Positions 1-5,817 of a stretch of DNA of 5,817 nt are shown here, one piece after another (position 1 is the stretch's first letter; every line of letters starts with the position of its first letter). The notes under the pieces are model-generated. The model was not told where the DNA came from, searched no databases, and was given only the letters and a program-made list of their open reading frames with translations. The stretch is taken from NCBI GenBank assembly GCA_030609865.1, contig JAUWSZ010000200.1, positions 1 through 5,817 of the forward strand, in the 5' to 3' direction. Source of the DNA: a bacterium. Lineage in GTDB: Bacteria > Desulfobacterota > DSWW01. The translations under genes were made by a program, and so were the position numbers.

Positions 1-546
1 GAACAGGATCTTCTCGTTCCGCTCGTACAGAGAGATGTGTCCCGGGTGGTGCCCGGGAGTGTGGATCACCTCGAAGGCATACGCGCCGCAGGCCAACACA
101 TCCCCCTCCAGAACGTTCCTGTCCGGCGAGGTCTCGGAAATCGGGCAGAAGGCCGCGTAGAAGTCCAGGATGTCGAACTGGTTTCCGGGGAAGTGTTCCG
201 CCACCAGATCTGCATCGAAGGCCCGATTCAGCAGACGGTTGTCCTTCATGTAAGGAGCATCCACCTCGTGGTCAATGACGGTCAATCCGGGAATCCGCTC
301 GCGGAAATAGGCGATCGCGCCCATGTGGTCCGCGTGGGTGTGGGAGATGATCGCCGTATGAACATCCGCGACGTTCAACCCCTCTTGCTCGAAAAGGGCG
401 AGGGTCTGCCGGATGTTCTCCTCTCCACCCCCACCAACCTCGACACAGACCAGGCCATCGGCGTCGCGAATCACCACGAGGCTCGAGGAATCCACGATCC
501 CCTTCTTCTCGACTTGCAGGAAGTGTAAGCCTTTTCTAAGTTCCAT
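1..546 (-). CDS. MBL-fold metallo-hydrolase, partial (C-terminus beyond left edge)
   Basis: I translated the minus strand from the ATG at 546; the frame stays open for 182 codons to base 1, so only the N-terminal part is visible. Seen: the metallo-beta-lactamase signature SHTHADHMG at residues 68-76 supplies the HxHxDH zinc ligands (H69, H71, D73, H74). HTPGHHPGHISLY at residues 162-174 supplies the third-motif histidine (H166 probably the ligand). A typical beta-sandwich start precedes these, with SSSLVVIRD near residue 20 and a glycine-rich turn near 38-41. Known of the family: soluble hydrolases of the glyoxalase II/COG0491 type use one or two metal ions to cleave thioesters, lactones, phosphoesters or other bonds. 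The substrate here cannot be told. No signal peptide is seen, so it is probably cytoplasmic. A GAGGAAG Shine-Dalgarno lies 6 nt before the ATG. It is divergent from RND1 and shares its 173-bp upstream region, which hints at shared regulation but does not prove it. Confidence 0.9.
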   Translation of the reverse strand, partial: MELRKGLHFLQVEKKGIVDSSSLVVIRDADGLVCVEVGGGGEENIRQTLALFEQEGLNVADVHTAIISHTHADHMGAIAYFRERIPGLTVIDHEVDAPYMKDNRLLNRAFDADLVAEHFPGNQFDILDFYAAFCPISETSPDRNVLEGDVLACGAYAFEVIHTPGHHPGHISLYERNEKILF

Positions 547-580
547 GGTCTGCTTCCTCGCGCGTTGTCTTGAAACGCAG

Positions 581-610
581 AGGATAGAGGAAGAGGTCCC
601 GACCGGTCAA
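581..610 (-). promoter_or_regulatory. Candidate sigma-70 promoter for the MBL hydrolase
   Basis: Read on the minus strand, TTGACC (complement of 605-610, 5 of 6 matches to the -35 consensus) is followed after 18 bp by TATCCT (complement of 581-586, 4 of 6 matches to the -10). Transcription would start near 574, leaving a leader of about 28 nt that contains the GAGGAAG ribosome binding site. This is a consensus match only. The spacer is at the long end of the normal range. Confidence 0.45.
601..608. promoter_or_regulatory. GACCGGTC palindrome, possible regulator site
   Basis: A perfect 8-bp palindrome overlaps the proposed -35 of the hydrolase promoter and lies about 110 bp upstream of the RND1 start. 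It shares GAnCGGTCA with the centre of the tetR operator at 3665-3678 (8 of 9 bases over GAACGGTCA). A protein bound here would be expected to block the hydrolase promoter and could affect RND1. Such short palindromes also occur by chance in GC-rich DNA, so operator function is inference. Confidence 0.3.
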
Positions 611-719
611 ATGGTTTCCCGGGCACTGGACGGAAATGAGGGAGGTGAGGTAAACTGCCGACTTTCAGCGACCGCAGGTCTTCGATCGTACTTCATACGG
701 TTACAGAGAACGGTGCCCC

Positions 720-3614
720 ATGAACGTTGACTCGGTGATGCAATCCTTCAGCCGGGGGATCATCCGATACCGCTGGCCGTTGTTGGCCCTCATCACCCTG
801 ATCACCGTGGGGCTGATCTACGCCGCGAAGGACCTGGTCGTAGACAACGACTTCGACAACTGGCTGCCCGAGAATGACCGGGTGTCCGAGCTCTATCGCA
901 TGGCGGACGAGCAATTCTCGTCCAACGCCCTCGTCTTCGTGGTCCTCGATTGTACCGAGCAAGGGGTCTTCCACCCCGTCTCTCTTCGCCTCGTCCAGCG
1001 ATTGACCGATGCGCTGGAAGCCATCGACGAGTTGTTCAACGTATCCAGCCTCACGAATATCATCGATATCCGAAAGACGGATTTCGGGGTCGAGGTGGGG
1101 GACCTGATTCCCGAGATCCCCGAATCCAGGGAGGAACTGGATGCACTGAAGACCTATGTGCTCTCCAAAGAGATGTACGTCAATTCCCTGATCTCGGAGG
1201 ATGCGGCGTACACGGTCATCGTCACGAACATAGACGGCAACGCCGATGAGGTGATCGCTGCTGCCAAGGTCATCCGAACCGTTGAAGAGGTGGCCGGGGA
1301 CCATCCCTATTTTTTTGGCGGCGAGGCAGCGCTCCACCTTTATGCCGACAAATACATGAACCAGGATCTTGCCATTCTGACCCCGGTCATGCTCGTCGTC
1401 ATGATTGCCATTCTCGCCGTCAGCTTTCGTCGATTCTGGGGCGTGGTGCTCCCCCTGGCCCTGGTCGTTCTCGGCATCCTGTGGACCTTCGGCCTCCAGG
1501 CCCGGTTCGGAATCCCGGCCACCGTATTCACACCGGCAGCCATTGTGCTCCTGATTGCCATGGGGGCCGACTATTCGGTCCACATCTACAACCACTATAT
1601 GCGCCGCGGAGCCATCCAGGTCTCCACCGCCCAGATCACGCTGCCCGTCGTCATGAGCGCGGTAACCACGATCGCCGGGCTTCTGACCTTTGGCGTGACC
1701 CGGATCGACCTGCTGCGGTTCTTCGGTCTCGTCCTTGCCCTCGGGCTTGGCGCAGCGTGCCTGCTCTCGATCGTGTTGCTCCCGATCTGCATCCACCTGT
1801 TCCGGGCCAAGCCGGAGCCGGTCGATCAAGGGGAAGACAGACAAGAGCACATCCTCTCCAGAACGCTGATCCGGATGGGTGTCTGGGTACATGGCCACGC
1901 CAAAGCAACGATAGCCGTCACCTTGATCGGACTGATCGTCATGGTATTCGGCATCTTTCGTATCACCACGAACGTGGATTTTGCAGAACTCATGCCCGAG
2001 GATTCGCCGCCTCGCCTCGGGCTCAATACGCTTCGGGACCACTTCAGCGGCGCCTACCCGATCACCCTCTATTTCCGGGGGGACATGGAAGACCCGGCCC
2101 TGATGCAAATGCAGGACTATCTCGAGAACTACATGCGCTCTCACGATCTGATCGCCGGGTTCACTTCCATCAACGGGCTGATCGCCGAGGAGAACTGGCT
2201 CATGAACGGCGTCTTTGCCGTTCCGGAGACGAGAGAGGGGATCGCCAACCTGTGGCTTCTGCTCGAGGGAGAAGAACTGCTCAGAACCTTTGTGGACGCG
2301 GATCGGCGTCAGAGCCTGGTCACCGCCCTGGTCAAGAGGAGCGAGTCAGACGTGATGAGGCGCCTCTCGAGGGCCGTCTGGGATTTTCTCGACAACCATG
2401 TTTCGGATCAGGTTGTCGAGATCGACCCGGCCCGATTGTCTCCGGAGAGCCTGCAAGTGCTGCGCAGGATGCAAATGCGTGAGGCTGCACGCCAGCTCGC
2501 CTGGCTGGCCCAGGGTTACGACAAACCGCGATTGTACGATGCGGATCTCTTCCTCAAGGGCCTCGAGGAACGATTCCCGGAGGTCGACCGAAGCCTCGCC
2601 CTCGAGCCCGTGTGGGAGGCGAGCCGGACCTACCTCGAAGACGAAACCGTGGAGGTCCTTCCGCCAGGGCTCATCGACCGACTGATGGTCCTCCTGCAAG
2701 ACAACGGACAAAGACTGACCACGCCCGAACTCGGTGATCAGCTTGCACAGGTCATCGCAGGAAGCAAGGTCATGGACGCCGAGGATGCCGCGTCCACGGC
2801 CACCGGGGTGCTGAACCGGGCTGCTTCCGCCCTTCGCCTCCAGCGCGCCTCTTCCCTGCGGGCATCGATGGCGCCTCTCGTCTCTCCCCAGCTGGCGGAA
2901 CACAAGGATTTCCGGAAGCGTGCCGCCGGGGTCTTGTGGAGGCTTTGGACGAAACGGCCGGTCTTCTTCAGCTCCCGAATCGAGTCCTTTCCTGAGATCG
3001 ACCGCTCTGCAATGGTCACCAAACCGGTCCGGGTCGACCAGACCGGTATGGCAGACCTGATTCGACGCTTCGACGATCTGATCTACCTCAGCCAGATCCA
3101 GAGCATGATATTGGCATCCCTGATCGTCCTGGCCCTGGTGTCTCTGACCCAGCGCTCCTTCCGTAGAGGGCTGATCTCCCTCGCCAGTGTGCTCGTGCCC
3201 ATGGTGTTCATCATGGGGTTGATGGGCTGGACAAAGATCCCGCTGGATTTCGGAACCGCCCTCTTCGGCGCCCTGATCATCGGGCTGGGCGTGGATGGCT
3301 CGATTCACTTCCTGCACCACTACCATGACCTGCAGCTCAGGGGAATTCACGGCGAGGAAGCACTCCGAAGGAGCATGGGGCACGTGGGCAAGGCCATCGT
3401 AACGGCCAATGCCACCACATGCTGCGGGTTCCTCGTGCTCATGTTCTCGAATACGGCCATGCTGAGGAACTTCGCGATCGTGAACGCCCTGGCCATTTCC
3501 CTGGTAACCCTCTCCCTGCTGACCTTCATGCCTGCCCTGGTCACCCTCTTCCACGTGGATAAAGACAGGGATCAGGGGTCAGGGATCAGCGCGTCGAAAC
3601 CTAATCATTTATAG
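720..3614 (+). CDS. RND-superfamily exporter, MMPL/COG1033 type (RND1)
   Basis: A complete 964-residue inner-membrane transporter. Seen: TM1 at about 17-36; a first periplasmic domain at about 37-215; TM2-TM6 at about 217-236, 239-259, 268-290, 306-326 and 333-358; TM7 at about 394-414; a large second periplasmic domain at about 415-790; and TM8-TM12 between about 791 and 943. This is the classic duplicated 12-TM RND plan. TM4 carries GADYSVHIYNHY (282-293); its counterpart in TM10 is GVDGSIHFLHHY (857-868). Known: RND/MMPL proteins use proton motive force, with TM4/TM10 acidic residues in the relay, to export lipids, hopanoids, drugs or other hydrophobic molecules. The substrate here is unknown. 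The ATG at 720 is preferred because RND2 begins with the same MNVD(S/A)VMQSFSR sequence; the ribosome binding site is weak (GAGAA near 706-710). No convincing promoter was found. Oddities are the Asp-Gly in TM10 and a C-terminal tail (about 949-957) encoded by short repeats. No periplasmic adaptor or outer-membrane channel gene is visible. Confidence 0.93.
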   Translation: MNVDSVMQSFSRGIIRYRWPLLALITLITVGLIYAAKDLVVDNDFDNWLPENDRVSELYRMADEQFSSNALVFVVLDCTEQGVFHPVSLRLVQRLTDALEAIDELFNVSSLTNIIDIRKTDFGVEVGDLIPEIPESREELDALKTYVLSKEMYVNSLISEDAAYTVIVTNIDGNADEVIAAAKVIRTVEEVAGDHPYFFGGEAALHLYADKYMNQDLAILTPVMLVVMIAILAVSFRRFWGVVLPLALVVLGILWTFGLQARFGIPATVFTPAAIVLLIAMGADYSVHIYNHYMRRGAIQVSTAQITLPVVMSAVTTIAGLLTFGVTRIDLLRFFGLVLALGLGAACLLSIVLLPICIHLFRAKPEPVDQGEDRQEHILSRTLIRMGVWVHGHAKATIAVTLIGLIVMVFGIFRITTNVDFAELMPEDSPPRLGLNTLRDHFSGAYPITLYFRGDMEDPALMQMQDYLENYMRSHDLIAGFTSINGLIAEENWLMNGVFAVPETREGIANLWLLLEGEELLRTFVDADRRQSLVTALVKRSESDVMRRLSRAVWDFLDNHVSDQVVEIDPARLSPESLQVLRRMQMREAARQLAWLAQGYDKPRLYDADLFLKGLEERFPEVDRSLALEPVWEASRTYLEDETVEVLPPGLIDRLMVLLQDNGQRLTTPELGDQLAQVIAGSKVMDAEDAASTATGVLNRAASALRLQRASSLRASMAPLVSPQLAEHKDFRKRAAGVLWRLWTKRPVFFSSRIESFPEIDRSAMVTKPVRVDQTGMADLIRRFDDLIYLSQIQSMILASLIVLALVSLTQRSFRRGLISLASVLVPMVFIMGLMGWTKIPLDFGTALFGALIIGLGVDGSIHFLHHYHDLQLRGIHGEEALRRSMGHVGKAIVTANATTCCGFLVLMFSNTAMLRNFAIVNALAISLVTLSLLTFMPALVTLFHVDKDRDQGSGISASKPNHL
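3566..3589 (+). repeat. CAGGGRT heptamer tandem repeat inside the 3' end of RND1
   Basis: Three tandem units CAGGGAT, CAGGGGT and CAGGGAT, followed by a partial CAG, run for 24 bases. They are translated in frame as the polar tail DRDQGSGIS, just after the last membrane segment and outside the conserved RND core. From memory, similar GGGATCAGG-type short repeats are common between genes of several GC-rich lineages and often spill into C-termini. That background is recollection, not something shown by this window. Confidence 0.7.
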
Positions 3615-3615
3615 A

Positions 3616-3650
3616 AAGCGCGAGCAACCTTCTTGACAAGGAACGCGCTT
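3616..3650. repeat. Inverted repeat between RND1 and tetR, enclosing the -35 element
   Basis: AAGCGCG (3616-3622) is matched by CGCGCTT (3644-3650), a perfect 7-bp inverted repeat with a 21-nt centre, starting one base after the RND1 stop codon. Inside lie shorter arms, CCTT and AAGG, flanking CTTGAC. It could be a stem-loop at the end of the RND1 transcript or a protein-binding site. There is no T-run after it, so it is not a canonical intrinsic terminator. It surrounds the TTGACA of the tetR promoter. Confidence 0.4.
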
Positions 3651-3662
3651 CCGGTTTAGATT
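3633..3662 (+). promoter_or_regulatory. Probable sigma-70 promoter for tetR and RND2
   Basis: A perfect TTGACA -35 hexamer (3633-3638) is followed after 18 bp by TAGATT (3657-3662, 4 of 6 matches to TATAAT); TTAGAT at 17 bp is a weaker alternative. The start point would fall near 3669, inside the operator described next, giving a leader of about 50 nt. This is the only strong promoter-like sequence seen upstream of tetR and would also drive the overlapping RND2. Confidence 0.6.
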
Positions 3663-3664
3663 GT

Positions 3665-3678
3665 ACTGAACGGTCAGT
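3665..3678. promoter_or_regulatory. Probable TetR-family operator
   Basis: ACTGA-ACGG-TCAGT is an inverted repeat with perfect 5-bp arms. Extending each arm to 12 bases keeps 9 of 12 positions symmetric. It sits immediately downstream of the -10, over the predicted start of transcription, about 44 bp before the tetR start codon. TetR regulators typically bind such short dyads next to their own promoter and release them on binding a small ligand, so autorepression is the natural reading. Binding by this particular protein is inferred from position. Confidence 0.65.
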
Positions 3679-3710
3679 TTATTCTTCTGATCCCCTTCGC
3701 ACACCTTGCC

Positions 3711-3717
3711 GGGAGGG
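3711..3717 (+). promoter_or_regulatory. Ribosome binding site deciding the GTG start of tetR
   Basis: GGGAGGG lies 4 nt before the GTG at 3722. No ATG in this frame lies nearby, and starting here gives the usual short basic arm ahead of the helix-turn-helix, so the GTG start is well supported. The spacing is slightly tight. Confidence 0.6.
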
Positions 3718-3721
3718 CATC

Positions 3722-4384
3722 GTGGCACGTCCGAGGGTTGCCTCTACGAAACGGGGGGAGCGAACCCGAAACCATATCCTGGAGGTCACCCGGAAGCTGC
3801 TCGCCCAACCCGGTTTCCGGGGCGTAACCCTCGATCAGATCGCCGAAGAGACCGGCACCGCGAAGAGCAGCATCCTGTGGCACTTCGGCACCAAGGAGCA
3901 TCTGCTCCTCGAGGTGCTGGACGGCATCATGCGCGACCTCGAAACCAGCTACCGCCATAGCTACCCGGACAACCTTCCACTGACGAAGAAAATGCGACTC
4001 CTCATCGAGGACTACGTCCGCCTCATGGAGCAGTGCCCGGAGCTGGGGACCGTCTTCTTCGGGATGCTCTTCGATGCGGAACTCATCAACGCCATCCGGG
4101 ACCGCGCAAAGGAGATGTACCGGGAATACCGTGAGTTGATCATACACCACCTCACCGATTCGGGCGTCCCGGTCACGGAACACCTTGCAGCCGCGGTGGC
4201 CGCCTTGCTCGACGGCGTGTTCATACAGTGGTACCTGGACCCACAAGGGATTGACATGCGAAAGGTGTTCGAGTCCGTCGTGAGCGGGTTGGAGTCTCTC
4301 TACTCTCAGGGCTCGGTGCAGAAGACGGGCGTTTCGAAGAGGCGAGCCAAGGCGAAGAAGGCGAAGGTGCACCATGAATGTTGA
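3722..4384 (+). CDS. TetR/AcrR-family transcriptional regulator
   Basis: A 220-residue protein, normal length for the family. Seen: an N-terminal TetR DNA-binding domain at about residues 12-62, with helix 1 TRNHILEVTRKLL (15-27), then VTLDQIAEETGTAKSSILWHF (35-55), in which AKSSILWHF is the recognition helix, and the typical TKEHLLLEVL continuation. Residues 70-195 form the all-helical ligand-binding and dimerisation part; the segment AALLDGVFIQWYLDP (160-174) resembles the dimer-interface helix common in TetR proteins. The last 20 residues are unusually rich in Lys and Arg and look like an added tail. Known: members are mostly ligand-released repressors, often of adjacent exporters. Inference: it represses its own promoter through the dyad at 3665-3678 and, since the RND2 start codon lies inside its 3' end, RND2 as well. 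The inducer cannot be predicted and may be an exporter substrate or a related hydrophobic compound. Confidence 0.93.
   Translation: MARPRVASTKRGERTRNHILEVTRKLLAQPGFRGVTLDQIAEETGTAKSSILWHFGTKEHLLLEVLDGIMRDLETSYRHSYPDNLPLTKKMRLLIEDYVRLMEQCPELGTVFFGMLFDAELINAIRDRAKEMYREYRELIIHHLTDSGVPVTEHLAAAVAALLDGVFIQWYLDPQGIDMRKVFESVVSGLESLYSQGSVQKTGVSKRRAKAKKAKVHHEC
4363..4367 (+). promoter_or_regulatory. Ribosome binding site of RND2 inside tetR
   Basis: GAAGG lies 6 nt before the RND2 ATG, within the Lys-rich 3' end of tetR. Because the ATG (4374) precedes the tetR stop (4382-4384), ribosomes finishing tetR can reinitiate here, so translational coupling is likely. Confidence 0.45.
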
Positions 4385-5817
4385 TGCTGTGATGCAGTCC
4401 TTCAGCCGGTATATCATCCGATATCGATGGGTGTGGCTGGCCCTCATCGCCCTGATTACCGCTGCCCTCCTTAACGCGACGAAATACCTGGTCGTAAACA
4501 ACGACTACGACAACTGGCTGCCTGCGAACGACAGGGTCTCCGAGCTCTATCGCCTCGTGGACAAGCAGTTCTCGGCGACGGCCATCCTGTTCACGGTCCT
4601 GGATTTTTCGGAGAAAGGGGTTTTTCACCCCGATTCCCTCGCCCTGGTCCAGCGCATGACCGATGCCCTGGAAGGCATCGACGATCTCTTCAACGTCTCC
4701 AGCCTGACGAACATCGTCGACATCCGGAAGACAGATTTCGGGGTCGAGGTTGGCGATTTGATTCCGGAGATCCCCGAATCCAGGGAGGAGTTGGATGCCC
4801 TGAAGAAGTATGTGCTCTCGAAAGAGATGTACGTGAATTCTCTCATCTCCTCGGATGCAGCCTACACCGTGTTTATCGCCAACATTGACGGCAGCTCGGA
4901 TGAAATCGTCACGGCAAAGAAGGTCCTCGATACGATCGACGAGGTGGCCGCCGGCCATCCCTACTACTTCGGAGGCGATCCGGCTCTGCTCCTGTACGCG
5001 GATCATTACATGAAGAAGGACCTGACCTTTCTCGTCCCGTTCGTCCTGGTCGTCATGGTCGTCATCCTCGCCTTCAGCTTTCGCAGGGTTTGGGGGGTGC
5101 TCCTGCCATTGAGTCTGGTCTTCCTGTGTGTTGTCTGGACCTTCGGGCTCCAGGCGCTGTTCGGGATCTACTCGAACATGCTCACAACGGGGGTCGTGGT
5201 GCTCCTGATCGCCATGGGCGCCGACTATTCGGTCCACATCTACAACCATTACTTGAGGCGGGGAGACATCGAGGTCTCGACTGCTGAGATCACCCTTCCG
5301 GTGATCATGAGCGCTGTGACGACGATCGCGGGTCTTCTGACCTTCGGCCTGACGAGGATCGACCTGTTGCGGTTCTTCGGGATCGAGCTGGCTTTCGGCC
5401 TTGGATCCGCCTGCCTGCTTTCGGTCGTGTTGCTCCCGGTCTGCCTCTATCTGTTCAAGGCCAAGGCACACCCCGTCGTGGGAAGCGAGGAAAGACAGGA
5501 AGACGCGATCAATCGATGGTTGGCCAAGGTGGGCGTCTGGGTCCACCGCCATGCCAAGCTGACCCTTGCGGCTTCCTTGATCGGCATGGTCGTCATCGGA
5601 TCGGGCCTGTTCCGGATAACCACGAACGCGGATTTCGTCGAATTCATGCCCGAGGACTCCCCACCCCGCGTGGGCGGGAACATTCTCCGGGACCATTTCA
5701 GCGGTTTCTACCCGATTTCGATCTATTTCCAGGGGGACATGGAGAATCCGGCCCTGATGCAGATGGAGAACTACCTCGAGAACTATCTGCGCTCTTACGA
5801 TTTGACCGATGCTTTTA
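4374..5817 (+). CDS. RND-superfamily exporter, MMPL/COG1033 type (RND2), partial
   Basis: Translated from the ATG at 4374, the frame is open for 481 codons to the right edge; about half the protein should be missing if it matches RND1 in length. Seen: it begins MNVDAVMQSFSR and aligns with RND1 without gaps, about 343 of 481 residues identical by manual count. TM1, the first periplasmic domain, TM2-TM6 with GADYSVHIYNHY (282-293), TM7, and the start of the second periplasmic domain (MPEDSPPR at 425-432, then HFSG at 441-444) are present. The role should parallel RND1: proton-driven inner-membrane export of an unknown, probably hydrophobic substrate. Divergence is greatest around residues 261-280 and 361-410 and in the TM2 region. 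It overlaps tetR by 11 bases in another frame, so the two form an operon. Whether the second-half relay motif is Asp-Tyr or Asp-Gly cannot be seen. Confidence 0.93.
   Translation, partial: MNVDAVMQSFSRYIIRYRWVWLALIALITAALLNATKYLVVNNDYDNWLPANDRVSELYRLVDKQFSATAILFTVLDFSEKGVFHPDSLALVQRMTDALEGIDDLFNVSSLTNIVDIRKTDFGVEVGDLIPEIPESREELDALKKYVLSKEMYVNSLISSDAAYTVFIANIDGSSDEIVTAKKVLDTIDEVAAGHPYYFGGDPALLLYADHYMKKDLTFLVPFVLVVMVVILAFSFRRVWGVLLPLSLVFLCVVWTFGLQALFGIYSNMLTTGVVVLLIAMGADYSVHIYNHYLRRGDIEVSTAEITLPVIMSAVTTIAGLLTFGLTRIDLLRFFGIELAFGLGSACLLSVVLLPVCLYLFKAKAHPVVGSEERQEDAINRWLAKVGVWVHRHAKLTLAASLIGMVVIGSGLFRITTNADFVEFMPEDSPPRVGGNILRDHFSGFYPISIYFQGDMENPALMQMENYLENYLRSYDLTDAF

Noticed and set aside
37..528. 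Plus-strand open frame of 163 codons at the left edge
   Set aside because: It is the complement of the MBL hydrolase, whose minus-strand frame carries HxHxDH and the PGH motif.
611..719. Promoter for RND1
   Set aside because: CATACG at 694-699 could be a weak -10, but no acceptable -35 lies 16-18 bp upstream, so I did not annotate one.
693..2144. Long antisense open frame of 483 codons opposite the first half of RND1
   Set aside because: Its translation is rich in Asp, His, Gly and Glu with no hydrophobic core or motif, as expected from the complement of a GC-rich membrane protein gene. The sense frame has full RND architecture.
3023..3047. Inverted repeat ACCGGTC...GACCGGT around a GGTCGACC palindrome inside RND1
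   Set aside because: It resembles the 601-608 palindrome, but it lies within conserved coding sequence (TKPVRVDQTGM), the two dyads are off-centre by half a base pair, and no promoter is nearby. Chance in GC-rich DNA is the simpler reading.
2346..3554. Antisense open frame of 402 codons opposite the second half of RND1
   Set aside because: No recognisable domain and biased composition; the sense strand encodes clear membrane segments and the GVDGSIH motif.
3674..4501. Antisense open frame of 275 codons opposite tetR
   Set aside because: The sense frame encodes a textbook TetR protein with a ribosome binding site and operator; the antisense frame also runs across the tetR/RND2 overlap without any motif.
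4221..5696. Long antisense open frame of 491 codons opposite RND2 and the end of tetR
   Set aside because: Same composition artefact. It resembles the antisense frame of RND1 only because the two sense genes are paralogues.

Overview
The window (roughly 60% G+C by eye) looks like a bacterial chromosomal segment from a GC-rich Gram-negative. Desulfobacterota, Myxococcota or a related lineage would fit, because RND/MMPL exporters paired with TetR regulators and CAGGGRT-type short repeats are often seen there. This placement is inference; there is no rRNA or other phylogenetic marker here.

Layout. Bases 1-546 (minus strand) hold the N-terminal 182 codons of an MBL-fold metallo-hydrolase that runs off the left edge. 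A 173-bp divergent intergenic region follows, with a candidate promoter for the hydrolase and a GACCGGTC palindrome on its -35 element. Bases 720-3614 (plus) encode a complete 964-residue RND-superfamily exporter of the MMPL/COG1033 type, here called RND1. A 107-bp gap follows, carrying a promoter with a perfect TTGACA and a TetR-type operator. Next comes a TetR-family regulator (3722-4384, GTG start). A second exporter, RND2 (4374 to the right edge), overlaps the last 11 bases of tetR and is an ungapped paralogue of RND1, about 71% identical over the 481 visible residues by my manual count.

How the parts may work together. The regulator probably represses its own promoter through the inverted repeat at 3665-3678, and by transcriptional and translational coupling it would also control RND2. 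A related palindrome in the hydrolase/RND1 intergenic region raises the possibility that one regulator controls the whole cluster. The exporters should lie in the inner membrane and move a lipid-like or hydrophobic substrate by proton motive force; the substrate cannot be read from the sequence. The most unusual points are the exporter-regulator-exporter arrangement, a near-invariant patch in the first periplasmic domain of both paralogues, and an asymmetric proton-relay motif in RND1 (Asp-Tyr in one half, Asp-Gly in the other).

The hydrolase and RND2 are both open at a window edge, so their remaining parts, and any downstream partner of RND2, cannot be seen. All other long open frames, including antisense ones of 400-490 codons, are judged to be shadows of the exporters.
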